Source: Bacteroidota bacterium (GTDB taxonomy: Bacteria > Bacteroidota > Bacteroidia > Bacteroidales > JAAYUG01). Taken from it: a DNA stretch of 8,918 bases. This document shows positions 1 to 6,641 of the stretch, in pieces (the stretch's first letter is position 1; the number at the start of each line of letters is the position of its first letter). The stretch spans positions 1 through 8,918 of the forward strand of contig JAKAMP010000084.1 of NCBI GenBank assembly GCA_021812865.1. Reading direction: 5' to 3'. A program made the position numbers and the translations under genes. The notes below the pieces were generated by a model that ran no database searches, had not been told where the DNA came from, and was given only the letters and a program-made list of their open reading frames with translations.

Positions 1-1
1 C

Positions 2-748
2 ATCAAGGAATACAATACCAAATTTATCGAACGGAAACTCAATCCCAACAAGGGGCATGAGTTCCTTCAGTACATTGTAGTGATCATCGATGAGTTTGCC
101 GACCTCATCATGACAGCGGGCCGTGAAGTGGAGACACCCATCGCACGGCTTGCCCAGCTTGCCCGGGCTATCGGAATTCACCTGGTTATTGCCACCCAGC
201 GACCCACAACCAATATCATCACCGGGGTGATCAAGGCCAACTTCCCCGCCCGCATTGCCTTCAGGGTTTCATCCATGATCGATTCACGTACCATCCTGGA
301 TACCCCGGGCGCCAACCAGCTGATCGGACGTGGCGATATGCTTGTCAGCACAGGGGGCGACCTTATCCGCGTGCAGTGCGCTTATATCGACACGTCGGAG
401 ACCGAAAAGATTACTGAATTTATCGGTTCCCAGAGGGGTTATCCGCATGCCTTCGAACTTCCCGAATATGTACCTGAAGGCGGAGAAATACCTGCCGAGG
501 TAGATCTGAAGAAAAAGGACGATTTATTCGAAGAAGCTGCGCGGTTGGTAGTCATTCACCAACAGGGGTCCACATCGCTTATCCAGCGTAAATTTTCAAT
601 AGGTTATAACCGGGCCGGAAGAATAGTTGACCAGCTGGAAGCTGCCGGTATTATCGGTCCCTTCGAGGGCAGCAAGGCCAGACAGGTACTCATCCAGGAT
701 GAGGTGAGTTTGGAACGGATTTTGAGTGAAATAGATAAAAAAAACTGA
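2..748 (+). CDS. ftsK: DNA translocase FtsK, C-terminal part (5' end outside window)
   Basis: The reading frame is open from base 2, so the gene begins upstream of the window; 248 residues are visible. FtsK/SpoIIIE proteins are membrane-anchored hexameric ATPases that pump DNA through the division septum and activate chromosome-dimer resolution. The visible part starts shortly before Walker B (VVIIDEFADLI, acidic pair at visible residues 30-31). It continues through the conserved motor segment with ATQRP and GANQLIGRGDML, and ends with the gamma winged-helix domain at about residues 173-231 (EEAARLVV, QGSTSLIQRKF, YNRAGRIVDQLE), which in known homologues reads the KOPS orientation sequences. 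A GTG at base 80 is an internal valine just before Walker B, not a start. The stop codon is one base before the next gene, so the two are probably co-transcribed. Confidence 0.96.
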   Translation: MKEYNTKFIERKLNPNKGHEFLQYIVVIIDEFADLIMTAGREVETPIARLAQLARAIGIHLVIATQRPTTNIITGVIKANFPARIAFRVSSMIDSRTILDTPGANQLIGRGDMLVSTGGDLIRVQCAYIDTSETEKITEFIGSQRGYPHAFELPEYVPEGGEIPAEVDLKKKDDLFEEAARLVVIHQQGSTSLIQRKFSIGYNRAGRIVDQLEAAGIIGPFEGSKARQVLIQDEVSLERILSEIDKKN

Positions 749-749
749 T

Positions 750-1430
750 ATGCGTCCATATTTTACATCGGTAATCCTGGCTTTACTGTTCCTTACCTTT
801 CCCAATCTGGTCTTTGCCCAGAAGGATATCAAAGCTAAAGATCCTGAGGCCAAAAAAATACTCGACCGGATATCCAGGCAGAACAAGGCCTATCCCTCTA
901 TTCGGGCCACCTTTACTTATCATTTCCGGAATGCACAGACCGGTGAAGAGAGCACCAACGATGGCGTGATCACTATGAAAGGGAAAAAATATAAACTTGA
1001 CTTCATGAAGAATGAGGTTTACTGTGACGGGGGTACAGCCTGGAATTATATGCCCGGAGTAAAAGAGGTGAATGTGACCCAAGCTGAGCAGAACAAGAAG
1101 GATTTTTTCATCAGCAACCCCCTGGAACTGTTCAATATCTATGAAGCCGACTACAAGTACCGGCTGGTGGGGGAACTGGATGTGAATGGCAAACCGGCGT
1201 ATGAGATAGATCTTTATCCCTATGACCTGAACCGGCCATACCACAGGGTAAGGCTTTTAGTAGAAAAATCGAACCTTCATATACTGAGAGCCGAGGTGGC
1301 CGGGAAAAACGGCGACAACTACGATATTACCCTCCATACCTTCCAGACCGATCAGAAAGTTGATGATTCCTTCTTTGTGTTCGATCCGAAAAAGCACCCC
1401 GGTGTGGAAGTGATCGATCTGCGCATGTAA
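750..1430 (+). CDS. LolA-like outer-membrane lipoprotein carrier protein
   Basis: This is a 226-residue protein with a clear Sec signal peptide: a short basic start, a hydrophobic stretch to about residue 22, and a likely cleavage after VFA at residue 23. The mature part fits the LolA/LolB fold family. It has an N-terminal helix (AKKILDRISRQNKAY), then alternating strands with features common in Bacteroidota LolA-like proteins, such as a GxxxxKGKKYKLDF segment and a conserved CDGGTAWNYMP segment. LolA shuttles lipoproteins across the periplasm from the inner-membrane Lol complex to the outer membrane. The ATG follows the ftsK stop by one base, which supports both this start and a shared transcript; an ftsK-lolA-like pairing is common in this phylum. 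Assignment to the family is by recognisable pattern, and the chaperone role is inferred from the family. Confidence 0.85.
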   Translation: MRPYFTSVILALLFLTFPNLVFAQKDIKAKDPEAKKILDRISRQNKAYPSIRATFTYHFRNAQTGEESTNDGVITMKGKKYKLDFMKNEVYCDGGTAWNYMPGVKEVNVTQAEQNKKDFFISNPLELFNIYEADYKYRLVGELDVNGKPAYEIDLYPYDLNRPYHRVRLLVEKSNLHILRAEVAGKNGDNYDITLHTFQTDQKVDDSFFVFDPKKHPGVEVIDLRM

Positions 1431-1439
1431 GTGCAAATA

Positions 1440-1461
1440 CTGCAGGCGATTCGCCCTGCAG
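1440..1461. terminator. Hairpin between convergent genes, candidate bidirectional terminator
   Basis: CTGCA and GGCG pair with CGCC and TGCAG around an ATT loop, giving a nine-pair stem with one bulged C at 1456. It lies in the 34-base gap between the convergent stops of the LolA-like gene and the HD-hydrolase gene. The T tract on either side is short (TTTT at 1468-1471 on the plus strand), so termination efficiency is uncertain, but the location is right for a shared terminator. Confidence 0.55.
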
Positions 1462-1464
1462 CCC

Positions 1465-3573
1465 TCATTTTGGATATTCGATACGGATGTGGTATATATT
1501 CAGCAGTTTACGCTTAAATACTTTCTTAATCAGGCTTATATCCCTGAAAGTGATATTGGCTTCATTGAACTGGCCTTCTGCCACCTGGTTACTGATGATA
1601 GTTTCCACTATCGCTGATAGGGTTTTCTCATTGACTTCGCGAAGACTTCTGGATGCCGCCTCCACCGAATCGGCCATCATCAGCACAGCCGCCTCGCGTG
1701 TCACAGGCTTGGGTCCCGGATAATAAAACTTTTCCACATCCATTTCGCCAGCCGGATTTTGCCTGAGGTATGACTTGTAGAAATACTGCACCGCAGTGGT
1801 TCCATGATGGGAAACAATGAATTCAATGATTTGCTCAGGCAGACCATTTTTCCTGGCAACCTCAACCCCTCTTTGGGTGTGGCCGATAATGATGCCGGCG
1901 CTCTCTTCGAAGGCCAGTTTATCGTGGTAATTAACGCCCGGCGCTTGATTTTCGATGAAGTACATAGGGTTTTCCAGTTTCCCGATATCGTGGTAGAGGG
2001 CGCCGGCTCTGATCAGCAGGGAGTTGCCTCCGATTTTATGCAGAGCCTGTTCCGACAGATTGGCAACCTGCAGGGAATGCTGGAAAGTACCGGGCGCCAC
2101 CTCGGCAAGTTTCCTAAGCAGGGGCTGATTCGTATCGGAAAGCTCGATAAGGGTGGCATCGGAAAGAAAGTTGAAGGTCTTTTCAAAGATGTATATCAGC
2201 GGGTAGGAAGACAGCAGTAACAGACCGTTTGCGCCAAACCAGTAAAGATTATGCCAGTCCACCTGGCTGAAACTGCCTTCCTGGATCAGGCTCATTCCGG
2301 TATATACGATCGCATAGGCCACTACCACCATAACGGACGAAAGGAACAGACGTCCCCTGCGGTATACGTTGCTGAGCATAAAAATAGCTACCAGGCCTGC
2401 AATAAAACTGATGAAGACATATTCAAATCCGTTGGGCACCCAGAAGCCGATGATCAGTACCATAATCATATGCATGAAAACCGCCAGGCGCGAATCATAG
2501 AAAGTCCTGATCAGAATAGGCACAATGGCAATCGGGATGACATATACGCTGAATACGCCATTGATCATGATCAGCCTGGCGATGAAGGCAATGAGCACAA
2601 TCAGCAGGATGATGAACAGAATGCGGATACGGTTCTGAAACACTTCCCGCCTGAAGCTGATCAGGAACAGGAATACCACTACCATGGCCGACATGACCAG
2701 CATAGACTGCCCTACCACGACCAAACCGGATGAGGTACCAAGCCGTTTTTCATATTCCTTGCGCAGGGATTCAATAACACGGTAAGTGGAATCATTCACC
2801 AGTTCTCCTTTAAATATGATCTTCTCCCCCTCATGCACCATACCTCTGGTAATGGAAACCTGAGTAAGCAATGCTTTTCTTGCCTGGGCTGATTTATACT
2901 TCTCTAAACGCAGGTTCGGGTATAGGTAATCATTCAGATCGAGGTTAGCCAGAATTCCATGAACCTCATCCCTTGTATATTTCTCCACACCAGTCAGGCT
3001 GTCGGATATCGCCTTAACCAATTTCTCATAAGCTTTCCGCGGAGTGAGCACATCAACCGCCCTGACCTGCGAGGCATGGTTATGAAACAGGATTTCAACC
3101 AGGCTGGGAGCGCCTGGTTTGTTCAGTCCCTCGTCATCGGATATGATTCCTTTTGCATACTCTGAATCCAGGCTTGCCATGATGGCGCTCAGGAAGAGCT
3201 CTCTTGTCATGGTGCGGACTGAATCGGAAGGAAAGGTAACAATCTTTTCATCGAGCGACTGCCATTTCCGGCTGAAATCGTCCTTCAGCTTCCTCACTTG
3301 GGCTATCACCATAGTGGTGTCGATGCTGTAATAAGGCTGAAATCCTATCAGCACACTGTCCTGGTCGGCTTTGAGCTCCTGTGTGGCTTTCAGTACAGGA
3401 AAATCAAAAGGAGCAATGAGCAGATCATGCATCCAGGGTTTCCCTTTTTCATATTCATACCTGAACTTGCCTTCCCGTGGAAAAAGATATACCAGGATGG
3501 CCGATGCCACAAAAAACAAAACAACCCTAAAAATGGCATTTAATGTTTTTCTGGTGCGGTCACTTGCCTTCAT
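1465..3573 (-). CDS. 7TMR-HD membrane phosphohydrolase, PgpH-type (probable c-di-AMP phosphodiesterase)
   Basis: The chosen start gives 702 residues. Order of parts: one membrane helix (about 12-31), a large extracytoplasmic 7TMR-HDED-like domain (about 32-283), a bundle of six or seven membrane helices (about 286-464), then a cytoplasmic HD domain (about 487-650). The metal ligands expected for HD hydrolases are all present: His499 (TFQHS), His528-Asp529 (YHDIGK), His565 (IIGHTQRG), His589-His590 (VSHHG) and Asp635 (MMADSVEA). Characterised relatives such as Listeria PgpH hydrolyse cyclic di-AMP to pApA, and the extracytoplasmic domain may sense an unknown signal. The frame is open to an upstream ATG at 3615, but the ATG at 3573 (MKASDRTRK) is preferred, because a good -7 promoter element lies between the two and the extra 14 residues look unlike a membrane-protein N-terminus. 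The gene converges on the LolA-like gene. Substrate specificity is inferred from family architecture only. Confidence 0.93.
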   Translation of the reverse strand: MKASDRTRKTLNAIFRVVLFFVASAILVYLFPREGKFRYEYEKGKPWMHDLLIAPFDFPVLKATQELKADQDSVLIGFQPYYSIDTTMVIAQVRKLKDDFSRKWQSLDEKIVTFPSDSVRTMTRELFLSAIMASLDSEYAKGIISDDEGLNKPGAPSLVEILFHNHASQVRAVDVLTPRKAYEKLVKAISDSLTGVEKYTRDEVHGILANLDLNDYLYPNLRLEKYKSAQARKALLTQVSITRGMVHEGEKIIFKGELVNDSTYRVIESLRKEYEKRLGTSSGLVVVGQSMLVMSAMVVVFLFLISFRREVFQNRIRILFIILLIVLIAFIARLIMINGVFSVYVIPIAIVPILIRTFYDSRLAVFMHMIMVLIIGFWVPNGFEYVFISFIAGLVAIFMLSNVYRRGRLFLSSVMVVVAYAIVYTGMSLIQEGSFSQVDWHNLYWFGANGLLLLSSYPLIYIFEKTFNFLSDATLIELSDTNQPLLRKLAEVAPGTFQHSLQVANLSEQALHKIGGNSLLIRAGALYHDIGKLENPMYFIENQAPGVNYHDKLAFEESAGIIIGHTQRGVEVARKNGLPEQIIEFIVSHHGTTAVQYFYKSYLRQNPAGEMDVEKFYYPGPKPVTREAAVLMMADSVEAASRSLREVNEKTLSAIVETIISNQVAEGQFNEANITFRDISLIKKVFKRKLLNIYHIRIEYPK

Positions 3574-3596
3574 GCAGTGGATATGGGGTTGTCTTA

Positions 3597-3604
3597 CAAA
3601 TGTA
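3597..3604 (-). promoter_or_regulatory. Candidate Bacteroidota -7 promoter element for the HD-hydrolase gene
   Basis: On the minus strand the bases read TACATTTG, an exact match to the TAnnTTTG -7 consensus of Bacteroidota primary sigma factors. It sits 23 bases before the preferred ATG at 3573, giving a short leader. No TTTG -33 element is visible at the usual distance; GGGGTTTA is the nearest match. Transcription from here would begin inside the longer reading frame, so it argues against the ATG at 3615. Confidence 0.4.
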
Positions 3605-3624
3605 TGAAAAAGCATTTATAAACC

Positions 3625-3646
3625 CCTTTTCTGCATCAGAAAAAGG
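3625..3646. repeat. Inverted repeat in the cysN / HD-hydrolase gap
   Basis: CCTTTTCTG and CAGAAAAAGG form a nine-pair stem with one bulged A around a CAT loop. It lies in the 154-base gap after the cysN stop and upstream of the candidate promoter of the HD gene. On the minus strand it is followed by GGGGTTTATAAA rather than a clean T tract, so it could be a weak cysN terminator or an operator-like site. A short perfect palindrome, GTCCGGAC, lies nearby at 3665-3672. I see no gene in the gap. Confidence 0.35.
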
Positions 3647-3727
3647 TAAGACGAACCCACGCAAGTCCGGACGGTTTTCAGAAGAAAAATTGGGAATCTG
3701 TAAAAAAATGCATGGAGGGGAATATCG

Positions 3728-4999
3728 TCAGACGATCATCCCTGCCCCGACGGTTTCGTTCGTTCCTTCTTCAATAAGTACCAGGCTGCCGGTAATCCGG
3801 TTACGGCGGTATGAATCGAAGATCAGCGGACGGGCGGTGCGTATCTTTATGCGGCCAATTTCATTCATTGCGAATTGTCGGTCCTGGTAATCCTTCTCTA
3901 TGGAATTGATATTCACTTTATAAATCACTTCCTTTACGATACACCTGGCTTCATTGGAGGTATGTCTTACAATGTATCTTCCGTTCAATTGCATAGGTTT
4001 CTGGTTAAGCCAGCAGATATCCAGTTCTATATCCTGGCTCACCTGGGGAGGATTCTCATTTTTTGCCAGCATGTCGCCCCGGCTGATGTCAATATCGTCC
4101 TCAAGGGTGATTGTTACCGATTGCGGAGCAAAGGCTTCGTTCAGCGGGCCATTGAAGGTGCCGACCGATTTGATTCTTGAAGTATGCCCGGAAGGCAGCA
4201 CAACGATTGCGTCACCGGGACAGAAACTGCCTGCTGCGATGCGACCTGCATAGCCCCGGTAGTCGTGGAATTCCTGTTTCTGCGGCCTGATGACATACTG
4301 TACCGGGAAACGGTAATCGAGATAATTCTCATCGTTCCTGATATGGATGCTTTCGAGCAGATGCATCAGCGTAGGACCATCGTACCAGGGCATGTTTCCC
4401 GACCTGTCCACCACATTATCGCCTAGCAGGGCGCTCACGGGTACGAAGCGTACGTCGACCATATCGAGCATGGGTGCAATATCCTCGTATTGTTTCCTGA
4501 TGTTCTCAAATACCTTCTCATCGAAATCCACCAGGTCCATCTTGTTGATGCATATGATAACATGCGGAATCCGCAGCAGGGAAGCAATATAGGAATGTCT
4601 GATGGTCTGCTCCACTACCCCGTTGCGGGCATCCACCAGGATCACAGCGGCATTAGCAGTTGAAGCGCCCGTAACCATATTACGGGTATACTGAATATGA
4701 CCGGGAGTATCGGCAATGATGAACTTACGTTTAGGTGTAGCAAAATACCGGTAGGCCACATCGATGGTGATGCCCTGTTCACGCTCTGCCCGAAGACCGT
4801 CGGTAAGCAGGGACAGGTTGATGGTCTCCTCTCCTTTACGCTTGCTGGCCCGTTCGATGGCTTCGAGCTGGTCTTCAAAAATCGCCTTGCTGTCGTACAA
4901 CAAACGTCCTATCAGCGTACTTTTGCCATCGTCAACGCTCCCAGCCGTGGTAAAACGAAGGAGTTCCATGTCGAGATATCCCCTGTGATTACTTTCCAT
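3728..4999 (-). CDS. cysN: Sulfate adenylyltransferase subunit 1 (GTPase), CysN
   Basis: CysN is the regulatory GTPase of ATP sulfurylase. With CysD it makes adenosine 5'-phosphosulfate (APS) and pyrophosphate from sulfate and ATP, driven by GTP hydrolysis, as the first step of sulfate assimilation or sulfonation. The 423-residue protein has all the translation-factor GTPase motifs: P-loop GSVDDGKST (20-28), switch I GITIDVAYRYF (76-86), DTPGH (97-101), NKMD (152-155) and SAL (189-191). Two beta-barrel domains follow (about 225-420), so the length fits the CysN form without a fused APS kinase; no cysC or cysH is in the window. One oddity is Ile102 directly after DTPGH, where CysN proteins usually have Glu before QYTRN. 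The ATG at 4999 gives a normal N-terminal extension, although Met11 is possible. It lies 591 bases downstream of cysD, with a four-helix-bundle gene between them. Confidence 0.96.
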   Translation of the reverse strand: MESNHRGYLDMELLRFTTAGSVDDGKSTLIGRLLYDSKAIFEDQLEAIERASKRKGEETINLSLLTDGLRAEREQGITIDVAYRYFATPKRKFIIADTPGHIQYTRNMVTGASTANAAVILVDARNGVVEQTIRHSYIASLLRIPHVIICINKMDLVDFDEKVFENIRKQYEDIAPMLDMVDVRFVPVSALLGDNVVDRSGNMPWYDGPTLMHLLESIHIRNDENYLDYRFPVQYVIRPQKQEFHDYRGYAGRIAAGSFCPGDAIVVLPSGHTSRIKSVGTFNGPLNEAFAPQSVTITLEDDIDISRGDMLAKNENPPQVSQDIELDICWLNQKPMQLNGRYIVRHTSNEARCIVKEVIYKVNINSIEKDYQDRQFAMNEIGRIKIRTARPLIFDSYRRNRITGSLVLIEEGTNETVGAGMIV

Positions 5000-5048
5000 T
5001 AATGAAAAAAATATTAACTATTATCTTCACTTCAAAACCATTCACTGT

Positions 5049-5064
5049 AAAATCCAATTTTCAA
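5049..5064. repeat. Inverted-repeat arm downstream of the four-helix-bundle gene
   Basis: AAAATCCAATTTTCAA here is the counterpart of an imperfect inverted copy at 5553-5576. It is made of the two blocks AAAATCCAA and TTTTCAA, which in the other copy are separated by about seven extra bases. The arms lie on either side of the small gene, in the 123-base spacer before cysN and in the 105-base spacer after cysD. The sequence is AT-rich, so chance similarity is possible. Confidence 0.35.
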
Positions 5065-5111
5065 TAACCCAAAAGATAAAAATACCAGTAATATGCTCCT
5101 ATCTAAGCAAT

Positions 5112-5125
5112 TAAAATTCATTTTA
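5112..5125. repeat. Palindrome overlapping the stop of the four-helix-bundle gene
   Basis: TAAAAT and ATTTTA are separated by two bases and form a near-perfect 14-base palindrome that contains the TAA stop codon. The two-base centre is too small for a stable hairpin loop and there is no T tract, so no function is assigned. The rest of the 5000-5122 spacer is AT-rich, and I see no gene or clear promoter in it. Confidence 0.3.
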
Positions 5126-5485
5126 CATTCGATTCTGTCTGTATCTTGTTAATATAGCAGCCAAAATCCGTCTCAATTCCATCGTCTCATTAATAAACAG
5201 ATCAATTCTGCCATCCTCATTCACATTTTCTATTGTTTCTTTCATCAATCTCAACCAATATGCTGATTCTTTTGCTTCTCTGATCGAAATTCGAATTTTC
5301 ATCTGAAAATCCTTTTCCCCAAGCGATTCTGTGGCTTCAATGTAATTTGCGCCAACTGATGAGGAAGATCGCAACAACTGCGGGCCAAATTCAATACCTA
5401 ATATTCCCCTCTGCAATTGTCTTTTAAGAATAGCGCAGGATTTACTATATTGAAAAGTCCTTTCCTCCAAATGATAGATGGTCAT
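5123..5485 (-). CDS. Four-helix-bundle protein of the S23 / 23S rRNA intervening-sequence protein family
   Basis: The 120-residue protein carries the hallmarks of the S23/IVP family (TIGR02436-like, related in fold to the Avd accessory protein of diversity-generating retroelements). These are LEERTFQYSK (6-15), LLRSSSSVGANYIEA (37-51), EKDFQMKIRIS and REAKESAYWLRL (to residue 80), then a final helix with NETMELRRILAAIL. Length and start are normal for the family. Members were first found encoded in intervening sequences within 23S rRNA genes, but many lie alone in Bacteroidota genomes; their molecular role is not established. Here the gene sits between cysD and cysN in the same orientation. 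It is more AT-rich than its neighbours: about 37% G+C over 5161-5460 by hand count, against about 54% in five sampled 60-base blocks of cysN and cysD. I found no convincing promoter of its own and see no rRNA sequence or reverse transcriptase nearby. Confidence 0.92.
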   Translation of the reverse strand: MTIYHLEERTFQYSKSCAILKRQLQRGILGIEFGPQLLRSSSSVGANYIEATESLGEKDFQMKIRISIREAKESAYWLRLMKETIENVNEDGRIDLFINETMELRRILAAILTRYRQNRM

Positions 5486-5552
5486 GGGAATTACGATTAT
5501 ATATGTTTATCCCATCAGGTTCGAAAAATCGTATCATTTTTTGATTTATTTT

Positions 5553-5576
5553 TTGAAAATTTTCATTTGGATTTTT
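5553..5576. repeat. Inverted-repeat arm upstream of the four-helix-bundle gene
   Basis: This is the partner of the arm at 5049-5064. Read on the minus strand it contains AAAATCCAA, a short insertion, then ATTTTCAA. Pairing of the two arms in the cysD-cysN transcript would place the small gene in a large loop, as intervening-sequence proteins sit in 23S rRNA. The 5486-5590 spacer holds nothing else that I can recognise. Confidence 0.35.
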
Positions 5577-5590
5577 GATATTGGAATCTT

Positions 5591-6496
5591 TTAAAAATAC
5601 CCTTCCTTCTTCCGGTCTTCCATGGCCGATTCGGAGCGTTTATCGTCGTAGCGGCCTCCGCGTTCGGTTACACGGGTTGAGGCCACTTCCAAAATGATGT
5701 CTTCGAGTGTGTTGGCGGAGGAAAGGGTAAGTCCCGTGCAAGTAATATCGCCAATGGTGCGGCAGCGCACGTCGCGAACCCCGGCTGATTCACCAGGTTT
5801 CAACTGCATAAAGGGCGCCATGGCGAGCCACACCCCATCGCGAAAGAATACCTCTCTTTTGTGGGTGTAATAGAGGCTTGGCATTTCCACATCCTCCATA
5901 AGGATGTATTGCCAAACGTCCATTTCAGTCCAGTTACTGAGGGGGAATACTCTGAAGTGTTCTCCCATCCTCTTCTTCCCGTTGAAAATATTCCATAGTT
6001 CCGGCCGCTGGTTCTTGGGGTCCCATTGGCCAAACTCATCCCGGTGAGAGAAAAACCTTTCCTTGGCCCGGGCTTTTTCCTCATCCCTGCGTCCTCCCCC
6101 CATGGCCGCATCGAATTTGAATTCTTCAATCGCATCGAGTAAGGTAACCGTTTGAAGTACATTGCGGCTGGCATTTACCCCCTTTTCTTCCACAGCCCTG
6201 CCGGCATTGATGGAATCCTGAACAAGTCGCACAATGCATTGTCCACCGGTTTTCTCCATGAGCTGATCCCTAAATTCCAGTGTTTCGGCGAAGTTATGTC
6301 CGGTATCAATATGGAGCAAGGGAAACGGAACGTTGGCAGGCCAGAACGCTTTCCGGGCGAGGTGATACATCACGATGGAATCCTTGCCGCCCGAAAAAAG
6401 CATCACAGGCCGTTCAAACTGGGCAGCCACTTCCCTCAGCACATAGATCGATTCCGATTCAAGTTCCCGCAAATGATTCAGGTAGTGCTTCTTCAT
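5591..6496 (-). CDS. cysD: Sulfate adenylyltransferase subunit 2, CysD
   Basis: CysD is the catalytic subunit of ATP sulfurylase; it adenylylates sulfate to APS in a complex with the GTPase CysN. The 301-residue protein matches the normal family length from end to end. It has the PP-loop SGGKDS (35-40) of ATP pyrophosphatases, HIDTGHNF (62-69), GGGRRDEEKARAKER (133-147), FPLSNWTEMDVWQYI, and the characteristic C-terminus GGRYDDKRSESAMEDRKKEGYF, all intact. The start at 6496 (MKKHYLNHLRELESESI) agrees with homologues, in which the first helix carries LxxLExESI. It is the first gene of the unit, behind a candidate promoter and a strong upstream terminator. Its usual partner cysN follows only after a 591-base interruption. 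Confidence 0.98.
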   Translation of the reverse strand: MKKHYLNHLRELESESIYVLREVAAQFERPVMLFSGGKDSIVMYHLARKAFWPANVPFPLLHIDTGHNFAETLEFRDQLMEKTGGQCIVRLVQDSINAGRAVEEKGVNASRNVLQTVTLLDAIEEFKFDAAMGGGRRDEEKARAKERFFSHRDEFGQWDPKNQRPELWNIFNGKKRMGEHFRVFPLSNWTEMDVWQYILMEDVEMPSLYYTHKREVFFRDGVWLAMAPFMQLKPGESAGVRDVRCRTIGDITCTGLTLSSANTLEDIILEVASTRVTERGGRYDDKRSESAMEDRKKEGYF

Positions 6497-6516
6497 TTTA
6501 TTTTTTTATCAGGGGA

Positions 6517-6545
6517 TAAAAGTATATATAAATACAAGGGGCAAA
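6517..6545 (-). promoter_or_regulatory. Candidate promoter of cysD
   Basis: On the minus strand TTTG (6542-6545) is followed after 17 bases by TACTTTTA (6517-6524), which matches the Bacteroidota -33 TTTG and -7 TAnnTTTG pattern except for the last base. The spacing is slightly shorter than usual. It lies just 3' of the terminator of the preceding operon and about 20 bases before the cysD ATG, so a promoter is expected here. Confidence 0.35.
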
Positions 6546-6591
6546 CAGGGTATAAATACTTATTCCTGTTCGCCCGCAGGTACATGATTTC

Positions 6592-6617
6592 AAAAAAAAA
6601 GGCCGCAAAATGCGGCC
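6592..6617 (-). terminator. Rho-independent terminator of the SusD-lipoprotein operon
   Basis: On the minus strand GGCCGCA, a TTT loop and TGCGGCC form a seven-pair GC-rich stem, followed by nine T residues (6592-6600). It begins 24 bases after the stop of the FN3 lipoprotein gene. It is a textbook intrinsic terminator and separates the uptake operon from cysD. Confidence 0.92.
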
Positions 6618-6641
6618 CTTTTCTATTTTATACACTACGAA

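Noticed and set aside
783..1244. 153-codon minus-strand frame within the LolA-like gene
   Set aside because: It is a shadow of a well-supported gene with a signal peptide and family motifs, and has no start context or family match.
1804..2733. Two long open frames on the plus strand (138 and 160 codons) opposite the HD-hydrolase gene
   Set aside because: They lie antisense to a conserved coding sequence, have low-complexity His/Asp/Gln-rich composition typical of reverse-frame reading, and match no family I recognise.
3574..3615. Upstream ATG giving a 14-residue longer HD-hydrolase
   Set aside because: A promoter -7 element lies inside this extension, and the residues before MKASDRTRK do not look like a membrane-protein N-terminus.
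5071..5078. TATCTTTT on the minus strand as a cysN promoter
   Set aside because: It lacks the final G in the right register and has no -33 partner at a suitable distance, in a stretch rich in A and T.
5123..5485. Four-helix-bundle gene as the Avd of a diversity-generating retroelement
   Set aside because: No reverse transcriptase, template repeat or variable repeat is visible in the window, and the sequence fits the S23/IVP branch.
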